The notes: a model not told the origin generated them from the letters alone. Shown: positions 1 to 12,281, counted from the first letter of the stretch. The stretch: 64,000 nucleotides of DNA from Fusarium oxysporum f. sp. lycopersici 4287 (GCF_000149955.1 NC_030996.1:947467-1011466); one strand, 5' to 3'. Numbers and translations: made by a program.

Positions 1-627
1 TATCTGACGTAGTAGTAGAAGCGGAAAACGACAGGGATCACAAACTCAGGGAACAGGCATCCAGCGCCTGTCATCTAATCATTTCATCCCTATCTCTGAA
101 CCAGAAAAGAGGAAACAAGGCGAAAACAAGGATGCATAAACTATCAGAGATGTTGATCTTCAGCCGTTGGTTCTTGGATGCTACGGTACCATAGTGTCGG
201 GATATTGGGTCCTCTATGCCGGAGGTTTCAAACGCCTGTTAGCCTCTCATTTCTCGTTTTTCGGAAGGGTTGACATCTCCCAGAGTGAGCTGCGTAACAC
301 TCTGTAGTTATGTATGTTGGTTGTTATGAACTTTTGAATAACAAAAGAATTGGAATATTTGCCGGGATGCAACATTCAACGGCGAAGCTTTTCAGTGGCA
401 ATTCAAGTGATCCACTCGACCCCTCGACACCAGATATTGGGGTTTTACTAGTATTATCGGTAGTTGAAAATCTTCAGGGGCTTGGCCGTCGTAATATTCC
501 AGTGTATTAAAATATAGATAGAGACATAAAAGACGTCTTACCTATTGTTGTTTATGTCTTTTTACGTTGATTTCTGAGCTGGCTCTGATACTACACTGTG
601 ATTCCGTTCAACACAGACTCTACAGCC
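1..627. other. Intergenic, no gene recognised
   Basis: No open frame here has family resemblance or splice support. The last part is the 5' flank of the CFEM receptor gene. Short frames such as 310-510 lack any recognisable motif. Confidence 0.5.
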
Positions 628-2178
628 ATGCGTCTCCTGTCGTTTTCTTTCTTCGTAGCGGCCCTGGTCGGGCTCGTTAATGCGGCCAGCTTTACTGAGC
701 TAGCTGCTCAGCTCCCTGACTGTGATGTCAGTGACAGCCTATCACCCACTATCCGGCTTTGACTAACAGCTAGACCAGATACAATGTGTCCAGCAAGCGA
801 TACCACAGTCACCATGTTCAATGACAAACACAACATGTCTCTGTACCGACCAGACATTTGCAGGCTTGACGCAGGCTTGCGTATTGAAGAACTGCACGGT
901 CAAGGACTCTCTGAGTAGGATACCTATCATGATAGCAATGAATGAGCACTGACCAATCCCTTTCTGTAGCATTAATGAGAGTTCAGAACCTGGCCTGCGG
1001 TGTTCCTGTCAAGAGTCAGCAGATGAAGTTCAGACTCAACGCACTTGTTGCGTGTATCCTCGCCGAGATTTGTGTGATCTTGAGAATATACTCCAAATTA
1101 AAGATCTTTGGAAAGCTTGGGCCTGATGACTATGCGATTCTCATTGCAGGAGTATGTTCCAGCCCAATCCCCGGTTACTTTTGCTAACAAAGTGGTATAG
1201 TTTGCTACAGTGCCTTACATCTGGCTCGCGTGCAGACTTGCAGATCTTGGCTTCGGGCTTAACATCTGGGACATCACTCCGTTCGAGCGCCTGTACGAAC
1301 TGCTAAAGCTCTTCTGGATAGATCAGATCATGTACAGTGTTCACTTGTATAGCACAAAGATCTCGATTCTTTTCTTTCTCCGTGGTATTTTCACTACTTC
1401 CGAGTTCAAGAAGTTGACTGTGTCGATCGGCATCTTTGTCTGCTTGTGTGGTGCTGCTACGATGATCACCACTGCGCTCCAATGTCTTCCAGCTTCTTTC
1501 AATTGGACAAACTGGGATGGCGAGCACAAAGGCCACTGCAACGACCTCAACTCACAGACTTATGCTTTTGGTGGAATCAACATGGCTTGCGATATCGTCA
1601 TCCTGGTCTTGCCGATCAATCACCTTTGGAAGCTGCAGGTCAAGGGCCGACAGAAGATTCAGCTCTTCGTTATGTTCAGTCTAGGCATTGTGTAGGTTTC
1701 TATGACCCGAATTATTGAACGCAAGCTAACAGTCCACAGTGTCACGGTGTTTAGTATCATCCGTCTACCATTCCTGATCACTTTGGGAAAGACGACTAAC
1801 CCAACCTGTAAGTGGCCAGGATCGAGATTCAGCGCAAACACGCTAACACAAATGCCAGGGGAATATGTCGAAGTCACTATCTGGTCTATCTGGGAAACGG
1901 AACTTGGCATGGTATGCGCAAGCCTCCCAGCCATCCGCCACCTCTTCAAGCATCTCTGGCCCAACGCCATGGCTACCATTGCCTCCAAGATGAGCTTCTC
2001 CAGCACAAACAAAGACTCCACACTGGACAAGAGTGCCGGAAGCTGGGGTGGCAGCCGTGGAGCTCGCTCCAAAACAGATAACAAGGAGTACTATGAGCTT
2101 GATGAGCGGAGCCTCATTGGCAAGGGGCCGGATCCTGCCACTAATGTGAGCTCCACCAACGTTCATTCGATGGCGTAG
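628..2178 (+). CDS. CFEM-domain Pth11-like G-protein-coupled receptor
   Basis: Predicted plasma-membrane receptor of about 434 aa. Six exons join in frame: 628-730, 774-914, 970-1151, 1201-1691, 1740-1807, 1859-2178. A signal peptide (residues 1-19, ending VNA) is followed by a CFEM-type cysteine domain whose visible segments include QIQCVQQAIPQSPC, NTTCLCTD and VLKNCTV. A multi-helix rhodopsin-like region follows, with segments such as LVACILAEICVILRIYSKL, GPDDYAILIAG and the DIVILVLPI helix typical of the fungal Pth11 family. The C-terminal tail is polar and Ser-rich. Family members sense surface or host cues, as Magnaporthe Pth11 does; the ligand here cannot be told. The start is the only ATG preceding the signal peptide. 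Exact intron ends are my reading. Confidence 0.87.
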
Positions 2179-4266
2179 ACGCCCGTGCGGCTTTTTGAAG
2201 CGTTTAGATAGTATTTTACACTTTCGATGTTGTTTTATTACATTAACTTCATTGTGCCAGCTCGGTGCGGTATTTGGGGTCACATTTAGATAGGCACGTT
2301 CATTCGTATAACAAAATTACTTCCCACGCGACTTTTGAGTAACGTTACCGGGATTTAACTTCAAATACTGTACCTTGGAGTAGATCCTTTCCTACTGCCA
2401 CGTGTCATTCACAAGTCGTGAGTGACGGGATCTCTATCGTACTGTCCACAGCCCTTGATAGTGCCGTATAATCCTCTTGGCATAGAAAGGGCTCACTGTG
2501 AGAAGTCTTTTGTCAATCAAAGGCACATGGATATTCTGCTCTTATTCCTGCTGATCTGCGGTTTCTCACAGTTTCGATGCCATCCCCTAGCCCTGTCCTG
2601 TATTGAACCCCTGGGATTAATACCCTGTCAATGATGTCTCACCAAGGCCCGGTCCTTAAGCCCACAGTGATCGGCATAGAATGAGCCACTAATGCCCGGG
2701 GACCGTTGAGAGTCTTCCATCCTTGCGGGCCGTTTAGAATCAAAACCCAATCTCAATGTTGCATTCCTAGACAGGCATTATCTTGGATGCTCCCTCAACG
2801 GCGAGACCGAAAATGGCTAGCCAGGATCCAGCAAGAGTGGCACTACGAAAGTCAAAGTCAGTTCATCGTTTTCATTAAGAAAGGTGGGTCAAGATTGTTT
2901 TAACCTCCTGGATCCAGTCTACCAGATATTTGGACTTACGGGGATTAGACTGACGTGTTTTAGGGGCTCGATTCGTTTCTTTAATTTATTCAGTGTCAAT
3001 GTTTCCAGGAGTTGGGTAACCTGGGCTCACAGTGCTTGATAATACTACCGTAAGTACCTGGTTTGCTCTGATGCAACCTCGGATTCGCCTAATCCAACGT
3101 CCCCCCGCGACGAATACTACTCCGTTAGTCAGTGTCTCCTATCCGCGTTTACAAGTTTGNNNNNNNNNNNNNNNNNNNNNNNNNNNNNNNNNNNNNNNNN
3201 NNNNNNNNNNNNNNNNNNNNNNNNNNNNNNNNNNNNNNNNNNNNNNNNNNNNNNNNNNNNNNNNNNNNNNNNNNNNNNNNNNNNNNNNNNNNNNNNNNNN
3301 NNNNNNNNNNNNNNNNNNNNNNNNNNNNNNNNNNNNNNNNNNNNNNNNNNNNNNNNNNNNNNNNNNNNNNNNNNNNNNNNNNNNNNNNNNNNNNNNNNNN
3401 NNNNNNNNNNNNNNNNNNNNNNNNNNNNNNNNNNNNNNNNNNNNNNNNNNNNNNNNNNNNNNNNNNNNNNNNNNNNNNNNNNNNNNNNNNNNNNNNNNNN
3501 NNNNNNNNNNNNTAGGGAAAAACAAATTCTGGGGCATAATCTATACGGTATCCATGTTCCATGTTTGTTCTATGCACAGCTCGCAAAACCCCCATGTTTC
3601 AATCCGCCAGCCATCCATCGCAAGGTTCCATGCCCCAATACGGCTTTTCACTAACCAGGGCCTGTTTCATTTGGAGGACTAGTTATCTTATTATGGGATT
3701 CACTACCTTTAGCAATCTAGGCAATGTCCGTATCAGTGCAGCTCAACTAATGTAACGATATCTTTCAGTAGAGCCCCATATCCCAAGCCATCCATATTTC
3801 CGAATGGATTCCTTCCCTGTGCCTTCGTATGTCAAAGAAGATCCAAATCTTCCACGTTTCTTACGCCGCAGGGGGGACTGTCCCGGTCTCCCGGAGAACT
3901 CTGGCAGCGGGGATCTCCTCAACGCACGTGCTAGACTGGCGTCAACAGTCAGGCAGTTTCTTCCGTTCCTGGGCTGATCTCCCAGCTCAGGTGAACGGGC
4001 TGATAATGCACAGCACTATCTCGGTTGTGCTTGGAGAGTTTGCACATAGGAGAATCATACACTATTACGTGCTGGTGGGCTGATGGCTAATCACTCGGGC
4101 TCCTCGAGTAAATCGTCCGATACTCCGAGAGTCCCATTCACAGCCGGTATATGACTCTGATAAGGCTGCATTTGACAGCATACCAGTGTGTCATCTTAAT
4201 TGGACTTGCATTTTGCTTTCCATATGCCCTTGAACTTTCATTCATTTCCGACCCCAAGTTATTGCC
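2179..4266. other. Gene-free stretch around an assembly gap
   Basis: About 2 kb with no frame I can assign to a family. Open frames that cross the N run are artefacts. The last 100-200 bases are the 5' flank of the TmpA-like gene. Confidence 0.5.
3160..3512. other. Assembly gap (run of N)
   Basis: 353 consecutive undetermined bases. The size may be a scaffold estimate. Nothing can be inferred inside it. Confidence 0.99.
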
Positions 4267-5601
4267 ATGGTTGCTTCCGAGAAGAAGACCTTTGAAAGGT
4301 CTGCTGGTCTGTCACTCACTCGCTTCCTGAGATTTATTTCCTCAGAATACCGAATTCTGTTCACGCTCGTTTTTACCCTCAACCTTATTGGCGTTATTAT
4401 CTTCTTATGGCTATGGTTCCTTGATGGCCACGCAAACCCAAACACCTGCGGCCTCGCAACGGCAATAAATCTCGCTGTCAGTATTGTTATTCGAGAAGAG
4501 CATGTCGTTAACGGCCTATACTATGTCTTCACAGCGTTTCCAAAAACATCACCACTCTGGCTAAGGTCACGGATGGGCAAGATCTACCATCTTGGAGGTC
4601 TGCATAGCGGCTGTGGAGTGGCAGCTACCTTCTGGTTTATCATGATGTCCATCGAGAAAACCAGCTTTTTCAATAACACCAAGGACCGAGATGCCGCCAT
4701 GTGGGTTTACATTGTTATCATCTACATGCTGGACTGCCTTCTCATTGCAATGCTGGTCATGTCTTACCCCTCAGTACGAGCGAAGATCCACAATGCTTTT
4801 GAAGTTGTTCACCGACTGGCTGGCTGGTCTTCTCTCGCTCTTCTCTGGTGCCTTACGGTTCTCGATGCAACAATCAATACCAAGCCGGGTGATTCACCCG
4901 CCGCGGCCGTTTTCTCCAGTGCACCAGTTTGGCTCGTCTTTATCTCAACCTGTTGTGTCATATCAACTTGGCTGAACTGTCGAAAAGTTCAAGTTGCCTC
5001 TGAGCGACTATCTTCACACGCTCTTCGGATGTACTTCGACTATACCAATCCTCAACCTGGAACAACCATTCGACTCTCATCTCGACCTTTGCTGGAATGG
5101 CACGCCTTTGCAACTGTCAACAACCCAAAGGAAAATGGTTTCTCAGTAGTTATTTCAAATGCAGGGGACTGGACGAAGAAGGTCGTCACCGAACCGCCTC
5201 GTGAGGTTTGGGTCCGCCGTACACCAACTTGCGGTGTCTTGCGTATCGCCCCGATGTTCAACAGTATTGTTCTGGTAGCTACTGGTTCCGGAATTGCACC
5301 ATGCCTTCCAGTCATTCTTGCACAGCAAACACGGATAACTCTATTCTGGTCAACTCGAGACCCACTAGAGACCTACGGTCCAAATATTGCTTCTATTATC
5401 CTGGGAATGGGGGATAATGCACATATTCACAACACTTCAACTATGGGTCGACCCAATACACTTCCTACAGCCCTGGACCTGTACAAGAAGACAGAAAGCG
5501 AGGCTGTAGTAGTAATCTCTAATCCAAAACTGACGATCGACTTGGTCCTAGACTTGCAGGCTTTGGGAGTACCAGCTTTTGGTCCAATCTGGGATTCATA
5601 G
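4267..5601 (+). CDS. TmpA-like integral membrane oxidoreductase
   Basis: Single-exon gene of 444 aa. The N-terminal half is membranous, with hydrophobic segments near residues 35-55, 70-85, 115-130, 140-165 and 175-190, a VHRLAGW motif near 179-185 and a further helix near 220-240. The C-terminal half resembles a ferredoxin-reductase NAD-binding fold: it has a GSGIAPCLPV motif near residue 343 and a cysteine-free end terminating PAFGPIWDS. This arrangement matches the fungal TmpA family, known from a membrane flavoprotein needed for a developmental signal in Aspergillus nidulans, and the C-terminal part of some NRPS-like adenylating enzymes. The reaction is unknown. It lies 0.9 kb upstream of a UbiA-family gene on the same strand, so a shared pathway is possible but not shown. 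The start is the first ATG, before the basic N-terminus. Confidence 0.75.
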   Translation: MVASEKKTFERSAGLSLTRFLRFISSEYRILFTLVFTLNLIGVIIFLWLWFLDGHANPNTCGLATAINLAVSIVIREEHVVNGLYYVFTAFPKTSPLWLRSRMGKIYHLGGLHSGCGVAATFWFIMMSIEKTSFFNNTKDRDAAMWVYIVIIYMLDCLLIAMLVMSYPSVRAKIHNAFEVVHRLAGWSSLALLWCLTVLDATINTKPGDSPAAAVFSSAPVWLVFISTCCVISTWLNCRKVQVASERLSSHALRMYFDYTNPQPGTTIRLSSRPLLEWHAFATVNNPKENGFSVVISNAGDWTKKVVTEPPREVWVRRTPTCGVLRIAPMFNSIVLVATGSGIAPCLPVILAQQTRITLFWSTRDPLETYGPNIASIILGMGDNAHIHNTSTMGRPNTLPTALDLYKKTESEAVVVISNPKLTIDLVLDLQALGVPAFGPIWDS

Positions 5602-6492
5602 AAATTCTCAGGTCACGTAAACTAGGATTGAATAGAGTTACGTCATCAGGTAGAATATTAGATAATACGCCGCTGCTTCCATCTGTTGCTTCACGGCTTC
5701 TATGACAGCATTGCAAATCAAACAATTGATATTTTCATCTCAATTCAGTTTTCTACGAAGAACCAAGTGCCGAGTCCCAACACTAAATTTGAGAAAGTCT
5801 ATCATAAGATACCGTTGATTAAGGGAAACTCTCTCAGGACTACGTGCCGGCACTGCCTCTTTTCAGACTGTCTTTCTCTTGTACATCAACGGCAACCTCA
5901 TGAAAGCAAGGATAAAAGACGGTTAAACGTCTTCTTCCAAGTTTCTACAGGCCTTCCAATACGACGTTACTTCTCACCGCCTTTGGTGTCCTTAGCCAGT
6001 ATGATTCATCCCATCCTTCGTGATGCAATTCCATATTGCAGATCCCCCCTTCTTACTACTACCTGGCTCCAACGTGCTGGACCCCGGAACCCACAGCCTC
6101 AAAAAAGCTTGGGTCAGGCTAATCCGGCAGATGTGACATCGACCAGGTGGGTAAGCTTTGCCGGGTGGCCCTCACCTCCATCCTTGCCTAGCTCAGCACT
6201 TCATCACAGTTCTCGTACCAAAAATCACTTGGCCGATCATTATTAGTTTGCTGCCTGAAACTCGTAGCTTCGGTGAATTTGAATTTTTCAGGGCTTGTAC
6301 GCGTTCTCTACTAAACCTTGGAGCGGTGGCGGGCGCAGCTATGACGAAAATACTGTTGAAGCCATTGAATAAGTAGTCGAAGGTTCTCACTTAACTGTCA
6401 CTGCCTTAGATCGCACCGCTTTCATCTCATCCCAGTTCTTAACAAATCTACTCTTATTCTCTATAACGATCTTCTCCCTTATCGTCTTCAAA
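5602..6492. other. Intergenic, no gene recognised
   Basis: Open frames here (for example 5686-6246) have low-complexity or unrelated composition and no splice or domain support. The final 60 bases are pyrimidine-rich (ctct/tctc runs), as in many fungal 5' leaders. Confidence 0.5.
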
Positions 6493-7600
6493 ATGACTAG
6501 CAGATCTGTCACCGTTACCAAGCGCTATAATGAGCCCATTTCAATGCGACAGAGTTCATTGCAATGCATGCAGGAGAAGCAAGCGACCCATCAGTCTGGT
6601 AACGACCCCTGAACCAACAGCACCCACTACAACATGTGACTGACTTGAGGTAGCATACAATGCAGAGACAGAAAGGTCAAGCCGCATGAAGAAGCTCGCT
6701 TACCATTTTGTCACATTATGCCTCTTCACCAAAAGTGATATGCCCACTTCTACCGGCATCAATACCACGTTCGCCATCGCAGGGATCCTAGCTGGTCCTG
6801 GTACCATCAGTAATGCCGACATTGAATGGAATGATATGGGTAAGGGCATTCTCGTTGCTCTCTACTTCACCTGGCACTTGACCCTCTGCTTCAATCTCGG
6901 AAATCAGCGTCAGCCGCAATCCGTCATTGAGGATGGCGTCAACAAGCCGTGGCGGCCCATTCCGGCTGGCCGCATCTCCCCTGAGCTGACACACAAATGG
7001 CAGCTAGTCTCAATTGTCTCCCTCCTTGCTCTGTGCTATACTACTCTGGGGGCTTGGCAGGAAACTGCCTTTTACCTCTTCTGCACCTGGCTGTACAATG
7101 AGCGTGCTTGGGGTGACAAGAGCTGGTGGCAGCGCGCCCTAATGAACGCCTGCGGTATCACTACCAACCGTGTAGCAACCCTTCGGGTAGCTGTCACCGC
7201 CATCCAAGCCAATTCTCATGAGAACTTCGAGTTTACTAACAAGGGTTTGGGCTGGTTCCTCATGTGCGCATCCCTTGTCTTCACTACCATCCAGGTTCAA
7301 GACTTGCGTGATCAGGAGGGTGACAAGTTGATCGACCGCCAGACCTTTCCTCTTATTCTTGGCGATGCACCAACACGCTGGATCACAGCTGTAGCTGTTA
7401 TGATCTGGTCATTGGTCTGTCCACTTTACTGGGGACTTGGGGTTGTCGGCTGTGCCGTGCCCATCTTGACTGGAGCGATAGTCTCAGCTCATATGCTCAT
7501 CTGCCGCTCTCGTGAGCAGGATCAAACAAGCTTTCGCCTGGTGGCAGCTTGGTGGGTATCATTGTACTTCCTCCCCATGATGAGTGCGTGTGGACTATAG
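6493..7600 (+). CDS. UbiA-family membrane prenyltransferase or terpene cyclase
   Basis: Two exons (6493-6598 and 6654-7600) give 350 aa. The upstream ATG is preferred to 6686 because a clean intron joins it in phase 1. The sequence shows the fungal UbiA pattern: LCLFTKSDM near the first helix, a first motif NQRQPQSVIEDGVNKPWRP near residues 120-140, and an intact second acidic motif DLRDQEGD near residue 260. The canonical first motif is NDxxDxxxD; here the first Asp is Gln. That NQ...ED...NKPWRP form is what I recall for the fungal group containing the fumagillin-type UbiA terpene cyclase, rather than for ubiquinone or heme prenyltransferases. About eight hydrophobic helices are visible. Likely substrate is an isoprenyl diphosphate; product unknown. 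Its upstream neighbour is the TmpA-like gene. Confidence 0.82.
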
Positions 7601-8082
7601 GCTTGGCATTTCATGCCACTAGGAGTAAGACTTGTGGATGAACTGGGTATTTACCCACGATTTGTGATGGCTGGACACACTCTTTAGTTGATTGTTAGAC
7701 TTGGTGTCTTTAGGATGAAAACTAGTCGAAGCGGATTGGCTTCTAAAAGGGAGGCCATGGCTTGGGTACATGTAGATCGAACTTGCAGTGAAAAGGCTAT
7801 AGAAGTAAAATTGAAACGAGTGTTGACGAGACCCATGAAATTTTCAAGCGTTCCAGATCCATTCCTTGGTCAGCACGCATTCTTCGGTTCAGGGTAGAGA
7901 GATAAAGTGAGGATGGTGAGTTTCGGTTGAGTAACCATGGATATTGATAGAATGATTGGTTGGATGAGTGTCTAGGCTCATTGGTCACTCAAAGTGGGGG
8001 TCGTCGCGACTCTTGGCTCGTCTGATCACGACAGGAAGAACTCTATTTAACCCGCTCAACCTCTTGCAACTTACTTATCAGA
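7601..8082. other. Intergenic between UbiA gene and activator gene
   Basis: No coding frame of note. It holds the UbiA 3' flank and the promoter of the Zn2Cys6 gene. Confidence 0.5.
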
Positions 8083-9726
8083 ATGGGCTTCGCCTGCGAC
8101 CCTTGTTCCATCAGAAAAATAAAATGTAGTGGAGACACGCCGTGCAAGCAATGCAAGGCGACGTCTTTATCCTGCTCATACGATAGGAAGCGCAAGAAGT
8201 CGGGACCGAAAGGGCCCAGAAAGCGTACCAAGGAGGCGATCCTGCAGGCTCAGAGATCTGCAAAGCATACAAGAATCGATATTGATGGTGAAATTCGGGC
8301 CCAAGACTTGGCTGAAGCTCCTTCATCAACGCGGCACAATGGATCACCAAATAGTTTGCCAAGTGGCGGCTCCCAGAGTCCCCAAGGCGCGCAGGATATG
8401 ACGATTGTTAGCTATGATGCTCGGATACCGAGGTCATCCTTCAGCTACTATTTGAACATATATCACGACTGCTTATATGTTGTATGGCCCGTCATAGACC
8501 ATGAAGTACTTCTCACCCGTCTCCGCAACCCCGATAACAAGATTGCATATGCCCTTGCCGCATCAATATGCTCAGCAACACGAGCCCAGCTTCGCCTTTC
8601 GAATGATGATGCGGGCCCTTCAACGTATAAAATGGCGTACGAAGCTGAACAATCTCGTCTGATGCTCGATTACTCGAAGCATCAAATCATCGACGGCCTG
8701 TTGACATGTTTCTTCCTCCATGTCTTCTACTCCAACACGGGACGAATCACAAAGTCTACACTGCTTCTTCGAGAAGCCATCGCATATGCACATATTCTTG
8801 GACTTCATCAAGACTTGTTCTATACTGATTTGGACCATGATACGATCCAGTATCATCTTCGCATCGCGTGGATCTTGTTCATCACGGATAGGTGAGTCCT
8901 GAGTCTCTCTCTCTCTCTCTCTCTCGCTCTCTCGAAACCCACTAACACGCCTCCAGGGCTCACTCCCTTCAACACGATCTACCTCCTACGTTTAAGCTCA
9001 GTCCGACGCTCCCGGAGCTCCATCCACAACAGGACGCGGGGCTTGGTTCAGCATTCTGCAGTTTATGCAGACTGTTTCAAGCTTTTGACGACGCCTGCCC
9101 TCCAGATGTCAGATCCAACCAGGTTGGCTTCTTGGGTGCCATTAGCTCACAGTTGAGGGCACGGTATCCTCTTCCTCTTTGCGACAATGAGATTCAGCGA
9201 GCTGACATCGTTGTAACTGACTCTTGGCTGCGCGTTGTGCTATGGAAAGCGGCCATCCCATATGTTGACGCAAATACTGACCCAAACGACCAAGGTCTAA
9301 GTGTCTCGTTTCCCACGTCTGTGGCGAGAGATTTACTGGCGAAACTGACCACTCTGTCCTCCTGCGCTCTCGAGACCCATGGCCCTGGAATGGTAAGAAT
9401 CCATCGCATCTTACTCTCGCCAAAATGCTGATACGGAACAGATGTCGAAATTGTTTGAAGTCGCAAACTCAGTGGCAGACGTCATCATCTGCGCCCCTGA
9501 CCTCGCAGATGTAGATTCGGCTCATGTTGGTCCCCGAGATATTCTTTGCGCCCTGAGCAGCTTGATCGCCTCGTTGCGAACGACAGCCAACCCTGCGCTT
9601 CTCACCCTGTTGCGAGAGAAGATGATGGCCTGTGCATTAGGCCAAGCAGGGCCAGGAAGACTGTTGCAGATCACGGATGTCCCGGATGGTGATCTACAAT
9701 CTGAAGAGATGAATCTAGTAGAGTAG
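8083..9726 (+). CDS. Zn2Cys6 transcription activator, MAL/AmyR-like
   Basis: Three exons (8083-8891, 8957-9392, 9442-9726) encode about 509 aa. The extreme N-terminus is a binuclear zinc cluster with six cysteines in order: ACDPC, KC, TPCKQC, SC. It is followed by a basic linker RKRKKSGPKGPRKRT, a layout typical of MAL63/MalR/AmyR-type sugar regulators. The fungal middle-homology region follows from about residue 115 (SYYLNIYHDCLYVVWPVID). The gene is convergent with a sugar transporter ending 243 bp away and lies 2.7 kb upstream of a GH13 alpha-glucosidase gene, the content of a fungal MAL locus. I therefore infer that it activates maltose or alpha-glucoside use; arrays of CGG-N9-CGG upstream of the glucosidase support this. 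The first intron carries a CT microsatellite. Confidence 0.85.
8904..8933 (+). repeat. CT microsatellite in intron 1 of the activator gene
   Basis: An almost perfect (CT)n tract with one CG interruption, lying between the donor at 8892 and the acceptor ending at 8956. Such a tract may vary in length between strains. Confidence 0.9.
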
Positions 9727-9969
9727 AATGCTACTTCAACGGCCATAGCTCACAACTAGTAGTTATTAATGTGTGGTGAGTCGTCAATAAGCTTTTAAGT
9801 GTAAAGCATAAGAAATCCTTTGATCCCGGTACTGCCTGTATGTCAACTATTCTGAATTATGAATATATCCAAACGCACAACAATTCACAATGCTTTTCAT
9901 ACAAAGCTTCAAACTTTTGGCGTAGTCCCTTGCAAGTTACCCTCCAAATTATGTCTCCATTAGACGCCC

Positions 9970-11733
9970 TCAGACATGTTCCGCTCCAGCCGTCATGCTT
10001 TCGGCCTCAACTGATTTGCGCAGAACTCCCCCGGACGCTTCTGAGTGAACAGGGTCCGCAGCAATGCCATCAAAGACAACCGCAATTTCCTCCAAAGTTC
10101 TGCCCTTTGTTTCAGGGAACAGGAACCATATAGTTGGCAGCATAGCCGCCAGTGTTGCGATGTAGACGAAGTAGAACTTCCACTGGATAGCTTCAAGAGC
10201 GATGGGGTTGACATATTCTGGTAGTAAATATTAGCGGCAATCGTCCAATGTTCGTGGAGATAACCTACGGTTGAAGAAGCCAGCAGCGAACACAACAGTC
10301 AAGTTGATGCTTAGTCCCTTGGACCTCAGGTCGAACGGCAGGATCTCGACAGGGTAAGCGATGGATAAAGGCGTAAAGGCAATGTCGTAGAAGCCAAAGA
10401 AGACAAAGAGGAACGCAACCACGCAATATCCTGCGACTTTGGTGCCATGCTCGGCGAAAACAGCTGAGAGAGCTGTGACTACGATGAAGCTGGCCAGCAT
10501 GCCGCTGGTTGACAGAAGCCACAGCGGTCGACGACCATATCGTTCGGCAGCCATAGCTCCCAAGGCAGCTAGAATGGCGTTCCAAATTTGGAGGCCGAGG
10601 TTGATACCAGCTTGTGAGACTGCGTCTGTGACTCCGACGCTCGTCAGGATAGGTGCAAGGTAATAGGAGACAATGCCTAGCTCGAGTCAGTAAACAGACT
10701 TCAGTCATTCCGTTGGGTCATCTACCGTTTCCAGCCCACTGAATCATGAAGCCGACCAATACACAGATCAAAAGTCTGTGGCGGTTGCCCTTGGTCTTAA
10801 AGAATGACATGAATCCGATATTCTTCTCCGCTTCGCGCTCTTGATCGATAACCGTGCAGATCTCCTTGAACTCAAAGAGAACAAGTTCATCCTCAGTATC
10901 ACCATTGGCGTGATACTTGACGAGCATTGCGAGAGCTTCGTCACGTCTGTTCTTGGAGATCAACCATCTAGGGGACTCAGGGATAAAAGTCAGGCCGATG
11001 AGTTGAAGGGCTGGAAAGAACGCCTGGAACAAGACGGGAAGTCTCCAGCTCCAGCTGCCACTCATGTGTAGTGTTCCAATAGTAACGACGGCCGAAAGAA
11101 TGGCGCCCCAGAACCAGATGGCTTGGAACATGTTGGTGACGTTGGCGCGGTGTCTTGGGTGAGCGATCTCGGTGGTCAAAGGTGGTGCCGATGTTTGTGC
11201 GAAGCCAAGGCCTATACCAAGCATGATCTTGGTGCCCAGGAATGCCCATGGTCCATTCGTAGAAGCTTGGATGATAGCTGCTGCGATCATGATGGAAGAG
11301 CCCAAGGCGATGGTGAAGCGGCGGCCCATCCAATCACTGACATATGCAGCTGGGATGAAGGCTGGCAAACCACCCAAGCTGATACCAGCTATGATCAGGC
11401 CAAGGATACTTGTGCTGACGTCTCCGATGTTGTCATGCCCTAAAGGATGTCAGCCGATGTTTGGGGAGAAGCACAAGAACTTACATTGTTTGATGGTCAA
11501 GAGTCCATTCATAAGACTTCCGTCGAATCTGTCAATGGCTCAGTACATTTTCCAACATGATAGTGGCAAGGAAGAACACACCCGTTGGCAGCAGCCGATG
11601 CGAACATGAACCCAATGCCGATGTTGAGCTTTCTCAAGCCAGCATCGTGCATCCAGTTCTCGTTCGTGTTGTTCTTATATCGATTATAGACAGCATTGCC
11701 TGGATTGGTATCTTGGGAGGATATGACAGCCAT
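9970..11733 (-). CDS. MFS sugar transporter (hexose/disaccharide type)
   Basis: Plasma-membrane sugar:H+ symporter of roughly 520 aa. Hallmarks of the sugar porter family are visible: DWMGRRFT in the loop after helix 2, PESPRWL after helix 6, AERYGRRPLW after helix 8 and PETKGRTLEEI after helix 12. Start at 11733 gives a soluble N-terminus beginning MAVISSQDTNP. Several introns are present; the last two run at about 10218-10268 and about 10676-10723, and both join in phase. The gene converges on the Zn2Cys6 activator and is divergent from the GH13 gene, sharing a 678-bp intergenic region. By context it probably imports maltose, another alpha-glucoside or lactose-like disaccharide. The sequence alone does not fix the substrate. 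The C-terminal tail is short and ends SMTAGAEHV. Confidence 0.88.
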
Positions 11734-12242
11734 GATGGCGCCCGGTAGCGGTCGATTTGGTGTTCTTGACGAATATGTAAGGGGGCAAAGAGATTTGGTG
11801 GTAATTTGGGGTCGGGATTGCTGATTGTCTTGGTGCCTGAAGTATAAAATGATCGCCTTCTGGCTTGTTTGTTCAAGACTTCCTTTGTGAGCGAAGTTGA
11901 TTCTGATGGAGGGTTTGGACACTTACTGGGAGCAATGCTGAGCTTATATGTGTTTTCTGAGTTGAAGCATCGCCAGAGACCAAGTCACTTAACTGTCAGC
12001 CCATACGTGACTGGTGACCCTCGGCTTTCGGATCATGAGAAAATCTTTAAGGTCTAGAATAAACTAACATGGAAGATCACCCCATGGAGGTCAGATGCTG
12101 TTCCCCAGCTTTCCTCCACAAAACCCGATGAATTCTCTGGTTCTCAACCTGGGGTTGAGCATCGGCTGAGCTGATTGGTGGAAAGAATTTCGGCAAGATT
12201 ACTGGCTCGATTTGCTGCCCTCATTAAGTGGGTCTGCGCTGT

Positions 12243-12281
12243 CGGAAAGATTCTCGGTAGGATTTCAGGGAGGATTCTCGG
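12243..12281 (+). promoter_or_regulatory. Array of CGG/AGG triplets at N9 spacing
   Basis: Four triplets, CGG, CGG, AGG and CGG, begin at 12243, 12255, 12267 and 12279, each separated by exactly nine bases. The spacers are alike (A/G-rich then GATT-like). CGG-N9-CGG is the site type reported for the yeast MAL63 zinc-cluster activator. The array lies about 130-170 bases upstream of the GH13 start. Confidence 0.6.

Noticed and set aside
3032..3682. Open frames spanning the N run
   Set aside because: They are open only because undetermined bases contain no stops.
5686..6246. 186-residue frame before the UbiA gene
   Set aside because: Pro/Ser/His-rich with no domain, and no sign of conservation.
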